From NCBI GenBank assembly GCA_003156495.1, contig PMHC01000180.1, positions 1 through 11,861 on the forward strand: a stretch of 11,861 nt of DNA. Reading direction: 5' to 3'. The position numbers and the translations under genes were made by a program. Positions 1 through 6,733 of the stretch are shown piece after piece; within the stretch, counting starts at the first letter, position 1, and every line of letters starts with the position of its first letter. The notes below the pieces were generated by a model. The model worked only from the letters and a program-made list of their open reading frames with translations. It did no database searches and was not told the DNA's origin. Source of the stretch: Acidobacteriaceae bacterium (GTDB lineage Bacteria > Acidobacteriota > Terriglobia > Terriglobales > Acidobacteriaceae).

Positions 1-454
1 CGGCGCAGAGCAGCGGTGCGGCCTGTTCGCTGGGCAGAGCGTCGGGAATGGGGACGATGAAGCGGGCGTTGGCGCGAACGCGGTCGGCAAAACCGCCGTG
101 GCGATGGACGCAGGTGGCTTCGGCTTCTGGACAGAGATTTTCCTGACCCTTGAGGCACCACTCGCACTGGCCGCAGGAACTCGATTGCCAGCCCAGGCCG
201 ACGCGCTGGCCGATGGTCAATGACTTAACTTCACTGCCTACGGCCGAAATCGTACCGATAATTTCGTGGCCGGGAATAAATGGATACTGACTATTGCCCC
301 AATCGTTGGCGATCAGGTGCAGATCGCTGTGGCAGATACCACAGTGCGTGATGGCGATTTCGGCCTCGTGCACTCCAAGCTTGCCAGGGTCGTAACTGAA
401 GGGAAGCAGTTCCGCTCCCGCAGCATGGGCTGCAAGTCCTTTAATTTGAGCCAT
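1..454 (-). CDS. Zinc-dependent alcohol dehydrogenase, YahK/cinnamyl-alcohol type (3' end beyond window)
   Basis: This is the N-terminal 151 residues of a medium-chain zinc alcohol dehydrogenase; the Rossmann NAD(P)-binding half lies outside the window. Seen: CGICHSD at 38-44 with the catalytic zinc Cys38, GHE at 62-64 with His63 and Glu64, and the structural-zinc spacing C-x2-C-x2-C-x7-C formed by Cys94, 97, 100 and 108. The spacing and the CHSD box fit the cinnamyl-alcohol/YahK branch, cytosolic enzymes that reduce aldehydes with NADPH; the substrate cannot be read from the sequence. The ATG at 454 is supported by GGAG (plus 461-464) 6 nt upstream. It lies 96 bp downstream of the S55-like gene on the same strand with no clear terminator between, so weak read-through is possible. 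The family call is firm; whether the downstream half is intact is unknown. Confidence 0.93.
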   Translation of the reverse strand, partial: MAQIKGLAAHAAGAELLPFSYDPGKLGVHEAEIAITHCGICHSDLHLIANDWGNSQYPFIPGHEIIGTISAVGSEVKSLTIGQRVGLGWQSSSCGQCEWCLKGQENLCPEAEATCVHRHGGFADRVRANARFIVPIPDALPSEQAAPLLCA

Positions 455-550
455 ATATTACTCCGTCTACCTCACGGAATGGCCATCGGGCCGGGTCGTT
501 CCCCCCATTGGCGCCGATTTGATCTGGAGGAGAATTGAAAAACCTTGGCT

Positions 551-2356
551 TTAGTTTAAACCGGCGCCCGGTTCGATGGAGAGGTTAAGAATCTGGAAAC
601 CGGAGAGTACGCCTCCGGCGGGAGCCTCCGCGGTTACTACAGCCGACTCGCCGTTGAGGCCGGCCTGCTGCGCGTTGCGTAAGGGTTCAAAGGCATTGGC
701 GACAGAAAGAGGAAGACTGGTAAGGGTTTGGCCGCCGATTTCCCCCTGCGCTTCAGGCGCCAGCAGACTGACATAAATGCGGTCGGCTGCGTGTTGGTTG
801 CCGATTTCGGCGAGGATAAATTTTACATCGGGAGGCGTAGCGGGCGACCGGGGCAGGCTGAGCGCGCGATCGAGAGTGGCGGCGTCGGAGACCAGAAGAC
901 GCAGATTTCCCGGCGCAAGCCGCGCGGGCAGTTTGATGGCGATACGGAGGTTGCGTTCGGGTTGCTGCCAGGGTTGGAGAGTGGCTTCGATCTGGAGGGT
1001 ATCGCCGGCATGGGCTGTGTCGCCGGAAACGATGCGGGCGCGCGCGAGCGAAACCTGCAGACGACCGGCAATGGCCTGAATGTGGAGATCGACAGTTTGC
1101 ACGCTGTCCTGACGCGCGCCGTTGGCGTAGAGGCGGGTGAATAGCTGGCCCGCCTGCAGAGCGGCCTCAAGCGATGCGGGCAAAGCGTCGCCGGTCAGTG
1201 CCCATTGGTCTACGGGAACGGGTGGAAGCCCGGCCAGGCCAATGCTGCCGGTCAGGTGATAGCTGATCGCTTCGCTGCTTTCATTACTTTCAAGCATCGA
1301 TTGATAGAGAACCGTCTGTAAGGCTGCCGGGGTGAGCGAAGGCAGGTCGAGGATTTCGAGATTGATTTTGCGCGGGCCGGTGGGGGCATCGACGGCCAGA
1401 TGTAGGGGAATCATGCGCGCTTTGAGGCCGAAAATGCCGCGGATCGCCGATTCGCGATCTTGGGTGAAGGCGCCGATCACCGCACCGGTGTTGACGATTT
1501 TGAAGGAGTTGAGGGGCGAAGCCAGTGTGGCGACGACCTCGGTGGCGGTCATCGGCAGCGAAACCGGCCCGGCGCCCAGAACCGGGTGGCCGCAGGCCAG
1601 CAGTTGCTTGGGATCGACGTAGGTAACCGTGCAGGCGGCGGAGATTTCCATATCGCCGCGCACCAACTGCATGCTGACGGCCGAGCCGGGTTGCAGGGCG
1701 GCGGGCGTGGCGGCGGAATTGCTAGAGCCAGAGATCGCGCCTCCGGCCGCGACCTGCTCCAGGGCGGTGCCGGCGGTTTGCTGCCGCCAGAAGCGGATGG
1801 CTTCGGGGCTGAATCCGCTCATGACCAAAGGCGTTTCCATGGCCTGGAAGTTCATTTCGGCCGAGGCGGGCGTGGAAGCCGCGCTGGCTGGAGTGCCGAG
1901 GCCGGGGGCCGTATTCGGTTCCGGCAGGTCGCGGACCTCAAGCATCTGCTCGATGGGGGTAATGCCGGCGATGGGCTCTTTTGAGAACTGGCCGATGCGG
2001 TAGGAGAGCGCGCCGGCCAGCTTGCCGTCGATGTAGACGGGGCTGCCGCTCATGCCCGCAACCACGCCGGTGTACTCGGGCTTGGCGCCGCGCAGGCGGG
2101 CCAGAATCAGATCCTGGCCGGGGCCGCGCGAGTTGCGCAGCAGACCGAGAATCTCCACCTGCATGGGTTCGGGGGCGCTTCCCTCAAAAACCGTCCAGGC
2201 CGTGCCGGTAAGGCCGGCGCGTACTTGGCTGAGGGGGAAGAAGCCGGCATTTTGTGGGGGACCGGAGCGGGCGGCTGTGGCGGAGGCCGTGGCCTGCGCG
2301 GCGGAAAGGGCGGCCGTCGCCGTCAAAAGTACGGCCAGCACGGTCAGAGCCTTCAT
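551..2356 (-). CDS. Exported SpoIVB-type (peptidase family S55) domain protein
   Basis: 601 residues from the chosen ATG. The N-terminus MKALTVLAVLL... followed by Ala-rich sequence to about residue 28 looks like a signal peptide, so the protein probably acts in the periplasm or outside. A first conserved block, roughly 40-140, holds GTAWTVFEG (51-59), VEILG and the Ser box GMSGSPVYIDGKLAGA (101-116), the signature of S55 serine peptidases; Ser103 is the likely nucleophile. An Ala/Ser/Pro-rich linker (about 145-225) leads to a second block with CGHPVLGAGPVSLP at 255-268 (candidate catalytic His257) and IGAFTQDR (294-301). The C-terminal half is beta-rich and unassigned. The frame extends to an ATG at 2497, but that would overlap the divergent gene starting at 2475 and bury the signal peptide; a GTG at 2380 is another option. 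SpoIVB acts in sporulation signalling; nothing here suggests sporulation, so substrate and role are unknown. The order of the two boxes is odd (see findings). Confidence 0.85.
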   Translation of the reverse strand: MKALTVLAVLLTATAALSAAQATASATAARSGPPQNAGFFPLSQVRAGLTGTAWTVFEGSAPEPMQVEILGLLRNSRGPGQDLILARLRGAKPEYTGVVAGMSGSPVYIDGKLAGALSYRIGQFSKEPIAGITPIEQMLEVRDLPEPNTAPGLGTPASAASTPASAEMNFQAMETPLVMSGFSPEAIRFWRQQTAGTALEQVAAGGAISGSSNSAATPAALQPGSAVSMQLVRGDMEISAACTVTYVDPKQLLACGHPVLGAGPVSLPMTATEVVATLASPLNSFKIVNTGAVIGAFTQDRESAIRGIFGLKARMIPLHLAVDAPTGPRKINLEILDLPSLTPAALQTVLYQSMLESNESSEAISYHLTGSIGLAGLPPVPVDQWALTGDALPASLEAALQAGQLFTRLYANGARQDSVQTVDLHIQAIAGRLQVSLARARIVSGDTAHAGDTLQIEATLQPWQQPERNLRIAIKLPARLAPGNLRLLVSDAATLDRALSLPRSPATPPDVKFILAEIGNQHAADRIYVSLLAPEAQGEIGGQTLTSLPLSVANAFEPLRNAQQAGLNGESAVVTAEAPAGGVLSGFQILNLSIEPGAGLN

Positions 2357-2384
2357 GAATCCCAGCGGGCGAGTTTTCACGTCT

Positions 2385-2412
2385 ATTAGAGTACAGCGGT
2401 ACGCGTTGCCGA
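2385..2412 (-). promoter_or_regulatory. Candidate sigma-70-like promoter for the S55-like gene
   Basis: Read on the minus strand, TCGGCA (plus 2407-2412) and TCTAAT (plus 2385-2390) are separated by 16 bp and match the -35 and -10 consensus at 4/6 and 5/6 positions. Transcription would start near 2378, leaving a leader of about 20 nt before the ATG at 2356. That agrees with the short start chosen for the gene and argues against the upstream starts. No equally good match was found for the divergent gene at 2475. Acidobacterial promoters are poorly defined, so this is only a candidate. Confidence 0.25.
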
Positions 2413-2474
2413 GGCTCGATCTGGCCGCGAGGCCGGACTCGAATCGCGTATGCTGGTGAACACAAGAGGTTGCC

Positions 2475-3680
2475 ATGACAACGCCGCGCGCAAACACTCG
2501 ATTTCTCGGCTATTTGGGGCTGAAGCTGCTTTGGTTGGTCTTTTTTACCATGGCCGTCGCGCCGTTTGTTTTTGCCCAGAGCTCGTCGCAAACCGCCGCG
2601 CCGCAGAGTCCGCAGACTGACCAGGCCGCTCCGGCCGCCGGCGGCCCTGGCGGCGACAACGGCGCGATCGCGCTGCCGAAAAAGAAGGACAATCCCGACG
2701 AGACGCCGGCCCCGGCTCCGGCCGAGCCCAGAATCAAGAATCCCGAGGGGCTGAGCAATTTGAGCCTGCACGTCGAAGTGCCCGAGGTAACGGTCGATGT
2801 GGGCGTAATGCTGGAAAAAACGCGTCAGTTCGTACCCAATCTGCGGCCGGGCAACTTCCGCGTTTACGAGGATGGCGTACCGCAGAAGATTGAGGGCTTC
2901 AAGCGCACCGAAGCGCCGATCACCGCGCTGCTGCTGTGCGAATTTGCCTCCAACAGCTACTACTTCATCTATGACATGCGCAACGCGGCGTGGACGTTTG
3001 CCCAGCAGTTGCGGCCCAACGATTACGTGGCCCTGATGACCTTCGACATGCGCACCCAGATCGTGACCGATTTTACGCAGGACAAGAAGCAGATTCTGGA
3101 AGGCATCAACATGCTGCAAATTCCAGGGTTCCACGAGACCAACGTCTTCGATGCCCTGCATGAGGCGCTGGACAGGTTGAGCCGTCTCGACGGCCAGAAA
3201 TACATCGTTCTCATCTCTTCGGGGCGCGATTCATTTTCTCGGATTACTTTTGATCAGGCGCTGAAATACGTGAAGGCTTCGCACAATACCACCATCTACA
3301 CGGTTTCAACCGGCGGAGCCATTCGCACGATGACCGAGGGGCGCGGCGGCATGATGAGCTCCATGCGCGATATGGATTACCTGCAGGCCGACAACGAGAT
3401 GAAGACCTTTGCCAGCGTGACCGGCGGCATGAGCTTTTTCCCTCGGTTTACCGGCGAAATGCCCGATATCTTCAAGAGCATCAACGACAATATCCGTTCC
3501 AAGTACCGGCTGATTTACCGCCCCACCAACACCAAACAGGATGGAAGCTGGCGCAAGATTCGCGTCGAGCTGGTTGATGACGAGGGCCAGCCCTTGCGCA
3601 TGCAGGACGAAAAGCACAAGCCGCTCAAGTACCAGATCATCGCCCGCGACGGTTACCGGGCCCGGCAGGAAGTGGAATGA
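2475..3680 (+). CDS. Exported VWFA-related Acidobacterial domain protein
   Basis: 401 residues. Seen: a hydrophobic segment at about 13-34 ending VFA-Q, fitting a signal peptide; a Pro/Ala/Gln-rich linker to about 95; a beta-rich pre-VWA segment (LHVEVPEVTVDVGVMLE from 98, then NFRVYEDGVPQKIEGF, 127-142); and a von Willebrand A fold at about 147-345. Within the VWA fold the MIDAS threonine (ETN, Thr222) and aspartate (SSGRDS, Asp252) are present, but the first motif, normally DxSxS, reads EFASN at 156-160. This layout matches the family named for its abundance in Acidobacteria (TIGR03436 from memory), whose function is unknown; protein-protein adhesion at the cell surface is the usual guess for VWA domains. 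The ATG at 2475 has AGAGG 5 nt upstream. It is divergent from the S55-like gene. A small hairpin (GCGGG-AATG-CCCGC, 3692-3705) follows the stop, but no clear U-tract follows it. Confidence 0.9.
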   Translation: MTTPRANTRFLGYLGLKLLWLVFFTMAVAPFVFAQSSSQTAAPQSPQTDQAAPAAGGPGGDNGAIALPKKKDNPDETPAPAPAEPRIKNPEGLSNLSLHVEVPEVTVDVGVMLEKTRQFVPNLRPGNFRVYEDGVPQKIEGFKRTEAPITALLLCEFASNSYYFIYDMRNAAWTFAQQLRPNDYVALMTFDMRTQIVTDFTQDKKQILEGINMLQIPGFHETNVFDALHEALDRLSRLDGQKYIVLISSGRDSFSRITFDQALKYVKASHNTTIYTVSTGGAIRTMTEGRGGMMSSMRDMDYLQADNEMKTFASVTGGMSFFPRFTGEMPDIFKSINDNIRSKYRLIYRPTNTKQDGSWRKIRVELVDDEGQPLRMQDEKHKPLKYQIIARDGYRARQEVE

Positions 3681-3840
3681 GGTCTGTTGCCGCGGGAATG
3701 CCCGCCCCAGGGGAGCCTTTTCAGTAACTAAAGTGTTATCGACGAAAGATGCCTTCCGGCCGAAAATTCTGCATAGAGAGGTGCGTGAGAAGGCGTGCTT
3801 TGGGGCCCCCTTACGGGTAGGCTGAAGGGTGGTGAACGCG

Positions 3841-5250
3841 ATGCAGTCTCGGCCTGGATGTGGATCGAAGTACGGTGGCTGCGAGCCGAGCCGCGGCCGG
3901 AGTATCCCGCTGATGCGGAGAGACGAGAGCGGCCAGACGCTGGTGGTCATCGTACTCTTTGCAGGGATTGTGCTTCTCGGGCTGTTGGCTATGGCCTTGG
4001 ATGTGGGCTATTTGTTCCACGAAAAGCGCATGGCGCAGGCCGCGGCCGATGCTGCCGCGGTGGCCGCGGCTGAGGAATACACCTACAACAATTCTTTGGG
4101 GGCGGCTTCGACCAATGCGGCCTACGCGGCGGCGGCGGCCAACGGATTCGATCACAACGCCGCTGTCAATCCCGCCAGCGTGAACGTTTCGATCAGTTCT
4201 TCGGGCAATTACTCGAACACCAGCACCAGCGCGCCGACGACCTGGACCGTGGTGCAGGTCTCCCGTCCCATACAAACTTTTTTTCTGGGCGCGTTTATCA
4301 AAAGTTTGCGCACCATGACCGTTTCGGCCACGGCTTCGGCGGCAGGCGGTCAGTCGAGTCCGACCTGCGTCTGCCTGGAGGGCACTTCGGGAACCGATCT
4401 GAGCATTAGCGGAGGCTCGAAGCTGACGGCCTCTTCGTGCGGCATCGTCACCGATTCAAACTCCAGTTCGCCGATTACCGTCTCCGGCGGCTCGACGCTA
4501 TGCGCAGAATCGATCTCGGCCCAGTCCGCCTGGGACAACAGCACCAATATCAATAACGGCAGCAGCATTTGTTCTTCAGCAGACATTGTGCAGTCAAGCG
4601 CCTTTAGCTGCGCTCCCGCCATGCCCGTGGTGCCCGCCGCTGACTATGCGAGTTGCGTAGGCGACCCGACCGGCGGCGGCTCCTGGGGGGCCACTGGCAA
4701 GTATGTGCTGGGGCCTTCGTCGAGCACCAACTCGATCTGCTACACCTCTCTGGTGGTCGGCGGCAACGGCGCCACAGTCACTCTCAATCCTGGCGTTTAC
4801 GTCATCAACGGCGGCCAACTGCATTTTGAAAGCGGCGCCAACGGGCACTCCAACCTGGGGGGCAACGGCGTCTTCTTCTATCTCGTTAACGGCGCCAGCG
4901 TGGTTTTCGATAACGGCGCCAACGTGAATCTGGTCGCGGGCGGAAACACGCAGAGCAGCGGGTCCACGGCTCCAGATGTCGGCCCGTCTGGAACTTATAA
5001 CCATGTGGTGATCTATCAAGACACCAGCGACACCAAAGCCATCGACTTCGAGGGTGGTTCAGCAACCTATTTCAACGGAGGCATTTACGCGCCGGGAGCG
5101 GCGCTCACGCTGGGCAACGGGAGCACTTCGACCGTTAAGACCGACGTTGTGGCGAAGACGATGAGCATTACCGGCGGGGTGTCGTTTACCGCATATCCGG
5201 TTTCGAATCTCGGCACCATGAATACCACCGTTACCAAGCTGAGCCAGTAG
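3841..5250 (+). CDS. TadG-like pilus-associated protein with long Gly/Ser/Asn-rich passenger
   Basis: 469 residues from the ATG chosen. Residues 28-78 form the TadG-like N-terminal segment: ESGQTLVV, a single membrane helix at about 34-58, then DVGYLFHEKRMAQAAADAA, the helix typical of TadG/TadE minor pilins exported by Tad systems. Residues from about 110 on are Gly/Ser/Asn/Thr-rich and beta-prone, with scattered cysteines (176, 178, 200, 221, 244, 257) that could form disulfides outside the cell. A repeated N-G-A-x-V pattern near 305-360 suggests a solenoid or adhesin-like passenger. The start is uncertain: GTG at 3829 or ATG at 3913 are alternatives; I prefer ATG 3841 because GGTGG lies 8 nt upstream. 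It leads a three-gene unit, 3 nt before the next start. No Tad ATPase or platform gene is in the window, so it must rely on machinery encoded elsewhere. Confidence 0.82.
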   Translation: MQSRPGCGSKYGGCEPSRGRSIPLMRRDESGQTLVVIVLFAGIVLLGLLAMALDVGYLFHEKRMAQAAADAAAVAAAEEYTYNNSLGAASTNAAYAAAAANGFDHNAAVNPASVNVSISSSGNYSNTSTSAPTTWTVVQVSRPIQTFFLGAFIKSLRTMTVSATASAAGGQSSPTCVCLEGTSGTDLSISGGSKLTASSCGIVTDSNSSSPITVSGGSTLCAESISAQSAWDNSTNINNGSSICSSADIVQSSAFSCAPAMPVVPAADYASCVGDPTGGGSWGATGKYVLGPSSSTNSICYTSLVVGGNGATVTLNPGVYVINGGQLHFESGANGHSNLGGNGVFFYLVNGASVVFDNGANVNLVAGGNTQSSGSTAPDVGPSGTYNHVVIYQDTSDTKAIDFEGGSATYFNGGIYAPGAALTLGNGSTSTVKTDVVAKTMSITGGVSFTAYPVSNLGTMNTTVTKLSQ

Positions 5251-5253
5251 ACG

Positions 5254-5769
5254 ATGAATTACGGACGCCAATTCGTTTTACACTTATTTGCGCGGGCGGC
5301 GGCCTGTGCGGCGCGTTCGCAGAGCGAGTCCGGCGATGCGATCGTCGAGCTGGCGCTGGCCGTCGCGTTGCTGGGCATGCCGTTGCTGTTGGGAATCGTT
5401 TCTTTCGCTCCGGCTATTTACAGTTCAATTGAGGTCGCTAATGCCGCGCATGCCGGCGTCATGTATGGGATGACCAGTGCGACACACGCCAGCAACAGCG
5501 CCAACATTCAGGCGGCGGCTCAGGCCGAGGCTCCCGATTTCGGCGCAAATTTGACGGTGACGCCGACCCTCTACTGGGTCTGCGCTTTGTCGCAGAGCGG
5601 CACGCAATACGCCACGCAAAGCGCGGCTACGACGGCCTGTTCGGGCGATCACGTGCTTGAGTACATCCAGGTGAAGACTGCCGCCACCTATACCCCCGCT
5701 TTGCACCTTCCGGGTTTTTCATCGACGATTCCCTTGAGTAGTACTTCGGCAATGGAGGTCGAGGAGTAG
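5254..5769 (+). CDS. TadE-like pseudopilin, first of two
   Basis: 171 residues. Residues 23-58 hold the TadE signature: SESGDAIVELALAVALL followed by a membrane helix (about 30-52) and VANAAHAGVMYG (61-72), equivalent to the 'AAREGAR' segment of TadE proteins. A prepilin-peptidase site is likely after Gly27, putting Glu32 at position +5 of the mature protein, as in classical pilins and pseudopilins. The rest is a small beta-prone extracytoplasmic domain with two cysteines (WVCALS and TACSGD) that may pair. TadE and TadF are minor pilins of the Flp/Tad pilus. The gene starts 3 nt after the TadG-like stop and ends 2 nt before the next gene, so all three are almost certainly one transcript. Its own Shine-Dalgarno is weak, suggesting translational coupling. 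Confidence 0.85.
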   Translation: MNYGRQFVLHLFARAAACAARSQSESGDAIVELALAVALLGMPLLLGIVSFAPAIYSSIEVANAAHAGVMYGMTSATHASNSANIQAAAQAEAPDFGANLTVTPTLYWVCALSQSGTQYATQSAATTACSGDHVLEYIQVKTAATYTPALHLPGFSSTIPLSSTSAMEVEE

Positions 5770-5771
5770 CC

Positions 5772-6290
5772 ATGGTAAGGCGACAGACGATGAACGATCA
5801 ATGCGGCGTGCCGGCTGGTTTGTGGCGTCGGGCGCATCTGCTGGCGCATGGCGATAGCGGCGAGTCGCTGGTTTCTTTCGCCTTCAGCATCGTCGTTTTG
5901 TTCGGGCTTATCTTCGGGCTGGTGCAGATCTGCTTTGCCTATTACTCTTACGAACTGATCTCGGAGCTTGCGCGCGAGGGCACGCGCTATGCGGTTGTGC
6001 GCGGCTCGACCTGCGAAACTTCGACGGGCTCTTCCTGCACGGTGACGGCTTCGGCCGTTAATTCGTACGTGGCCGGGATCGGGCTGCCCTCCATTGGCGG
6101 TGGAACGCTCACCGCTGCGACGACTTATACGGGCACGGGAACCAGTTGCGCCGGCGGGGCGGGATCGGAAGCGCCGGGCTGCTACGTTCAGGTGACTGTC
6201 AGCTATTCCTTCCCCTACAAGGTGCCGCTGATACTTTCCTCGAAGCCGCTGACCATGTCCAGCACTTCGAAGATGCTGATTATCCAATAG
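5772..6290 (+). CDS. TadE-like pseudopilin paralogue, second of two, lacking Glu5
   Basis: 172 residues. Seen: GDSGESLVSFAFSIVVLFGL at 27-46 leading into a membrane helix (about 36-58), then ELISELAREGTRYAVVRGS (61-79), a very typical TadE segment. If prepilin peptidase cuts after Gly30, the fifth mature residue is Ser35, where TadE-type pseudopilins normally have Glu; the upstream paralogue keeps the Glu. The distal half is Thr/Ser/Gly-rich with four cysteines (81, 89 and two near 130-140), probably disulfide-bonded outside. GAGGAG lies 5 nt before the ATG, inside the end of the previous gene. It is last in the unit; inverted repeats follow at 6345-6418. It is probably a minor pilin that works with the other two products; the exact role is not readable. 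Confidence 0.84.
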   Translation: MVRRQTMNDQCGVPAGLWRRAHLLAHGDSGESLVSFAFSIVVLFGLIFGLVQICFAYYSYELISELAREGTRYAVVRGSTCETSTGSSCTVTASAVNSYVAGIGLPSIGGGTLTAATTYTGTGTSCAGGAGSEAPGCYVQVTVSYSFPYKVPLILSSKPLTMSSTSKMLIIQ

Positions 6291-6344
6291 AGCATTCTTA
6301 CCAAGGCGCTGCCGCCGAAATGCAGGCGCGCATGCAGTCTTGGG

Positions 6345-6362
6345 CTCTCTGTATATAGAGAG
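6345..6362. repeat. Near-perfect 18-bp palindrome
   Basis: CTCTCT-GTATAT-AGAGAG: all nine pairs match except one central G/T pair. It lies 55 bp after the stop of the last TadE-like gene and 84 bp beyond the stop of the convergent small membrane gene. It could be a regulator site or a weak hairpin; there is no U-tract after it. Confidence 0.6.
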
Positions 6363-6373
6363 ACACTCACCGC

Positions 6374-6418
6374 TTTTCGCCGGCCGTGCGACTGATTCAG
6401 CCGTACAGCCGGCGAAAA
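6374..6418. repeat. Inverted repeat with 11-bp arms between convergent genes
   Basis: The arms TTTTCGCCGGC (6374-6384) and GCCGGCGAAAA (6408-6418) are perfect reverse complements around a 23-nt centre that itself contains CTGA-T-TCAG. It sits between the convergent Tad unit and the small membrane gene, where a terminator is expected. In both directions, however, the U-run comes before the stem and the A-run after it, the reverse of an intrinsic terminator, so it may act as an RNA-stabilising hairpin or an inefficient stop instead. Confidence 0.65.
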
Positions 6419-6445
6419 AGTGATCGGCCGGAAAGCGATGCCCCG

Positions 6446-6721
6446 CTACAGAATGCTCAACTGCAGCAGGATCTCCCGGACATAATAGGCAATGACGAAG
6501 ACCGTCAGCGCGATCACCATCCAGCGGGCGACGTTTAGCAGCGGCTCAATCTTGGCTACCTTGGCGGAGATCACCGACTGCTGCGCTGCTTCTTGCGAGA
6601 AGGAGTCGTCGAGGAAGATCTGACCTGCCTCGTCGCGGGTCAAGCTCGTGCGGTAAACGTACAAAGCCGCTGTGACAACGACAAATAGAGACCAAACGCT
6701 CCACATCATCGGGACAAACAT
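6446..6721 (-). CDS. Small two-helix membrane protein of unknown function
   Basis: 91 residues. I do not recognise the family. Two hydrophobic helices are clear: about 4-22 (VPMMWSVWSLFVVVTAALY) and about 66-82 (ARWMVIALTVFVIAYY), separated by a polar, mildly acidic loop with a Gln/Ala-rich stretch (SQEAAQQSVISAK, 42-54). The frame is open to an ATG at 6805, but the start at 6721 is preferred because GGGAGG sits 6 nt upstream of it and the helix then begins directly, as in a small integral membrane protein. It is divergent from the iron-sulfur carrier gene across 309 bp and convergent with the Tad unit. The codon pattern and the strong ribosome-binding site support a real gene; the function is unknown. 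Confidence 0.72.
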   Translation of the reverse strand: MFVPMMWSVWSLFVVVTAALYVYRTSLTRDEAGQIFLDDSFSQEAAQQSVISAKVAKIEPLLNVARWMVIALTVFVIAYYVREILLQLSIL

Positions 6722-6727
6722 ACAGCG

Positions 6728-6733
6728 CCTCCC
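6728..6733 (-). promoter_or_regulatory. Shine-Dalgarno that fixes the start of the small membrane gene
   Basis: Read on the minus strand this is GGGAGG, 6 nt before the ATG at 6721. The upstream in-frame ATG at 6805 has no comparable site, so this sets the shorter, 91-residue protein as the likely product. Confidence 0.6.

Noticed and set aside
266..538. Plus-strand 90-codon frame opposite the alcohol dehydrogenase start
   Set aside because: It is antisense to a well-supported zinc dehydrogenase and shows no domain.
2357..2497. Longer N-terminus for the S55-like protein, starting at 2497
   Set aside because: It would overlap the divergent VWA gene and place 47 charged residues ahead of an obvious signal peptide; the candidate promoter also lies inside it.
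2184..3161. Minus-strand frame of 325 codons across the start of the VWA gene
   Set aside because: It is antisense to the VWA gene, which has a signal peptide, a domain and a ribosome-binding site; no family resemblance was seen in the antisense frame.
3681..3840. Riboswitch or strong promoter ahead of the TadG-like gene
   Set aside because: No conserved aptamer core such as a c-di-GMP motif was recognised, and no -35/-10 pair with proper spacing was found; only a GGGGCCCC palindrome and a small hairpin are visible.
6374..6418. Inverted repeat as a standard bidirectional intrinsic terminator
   Set aside because: The U and A runs are on the wrong sides of the stem in both directions, so it was listed as a repeat instead.
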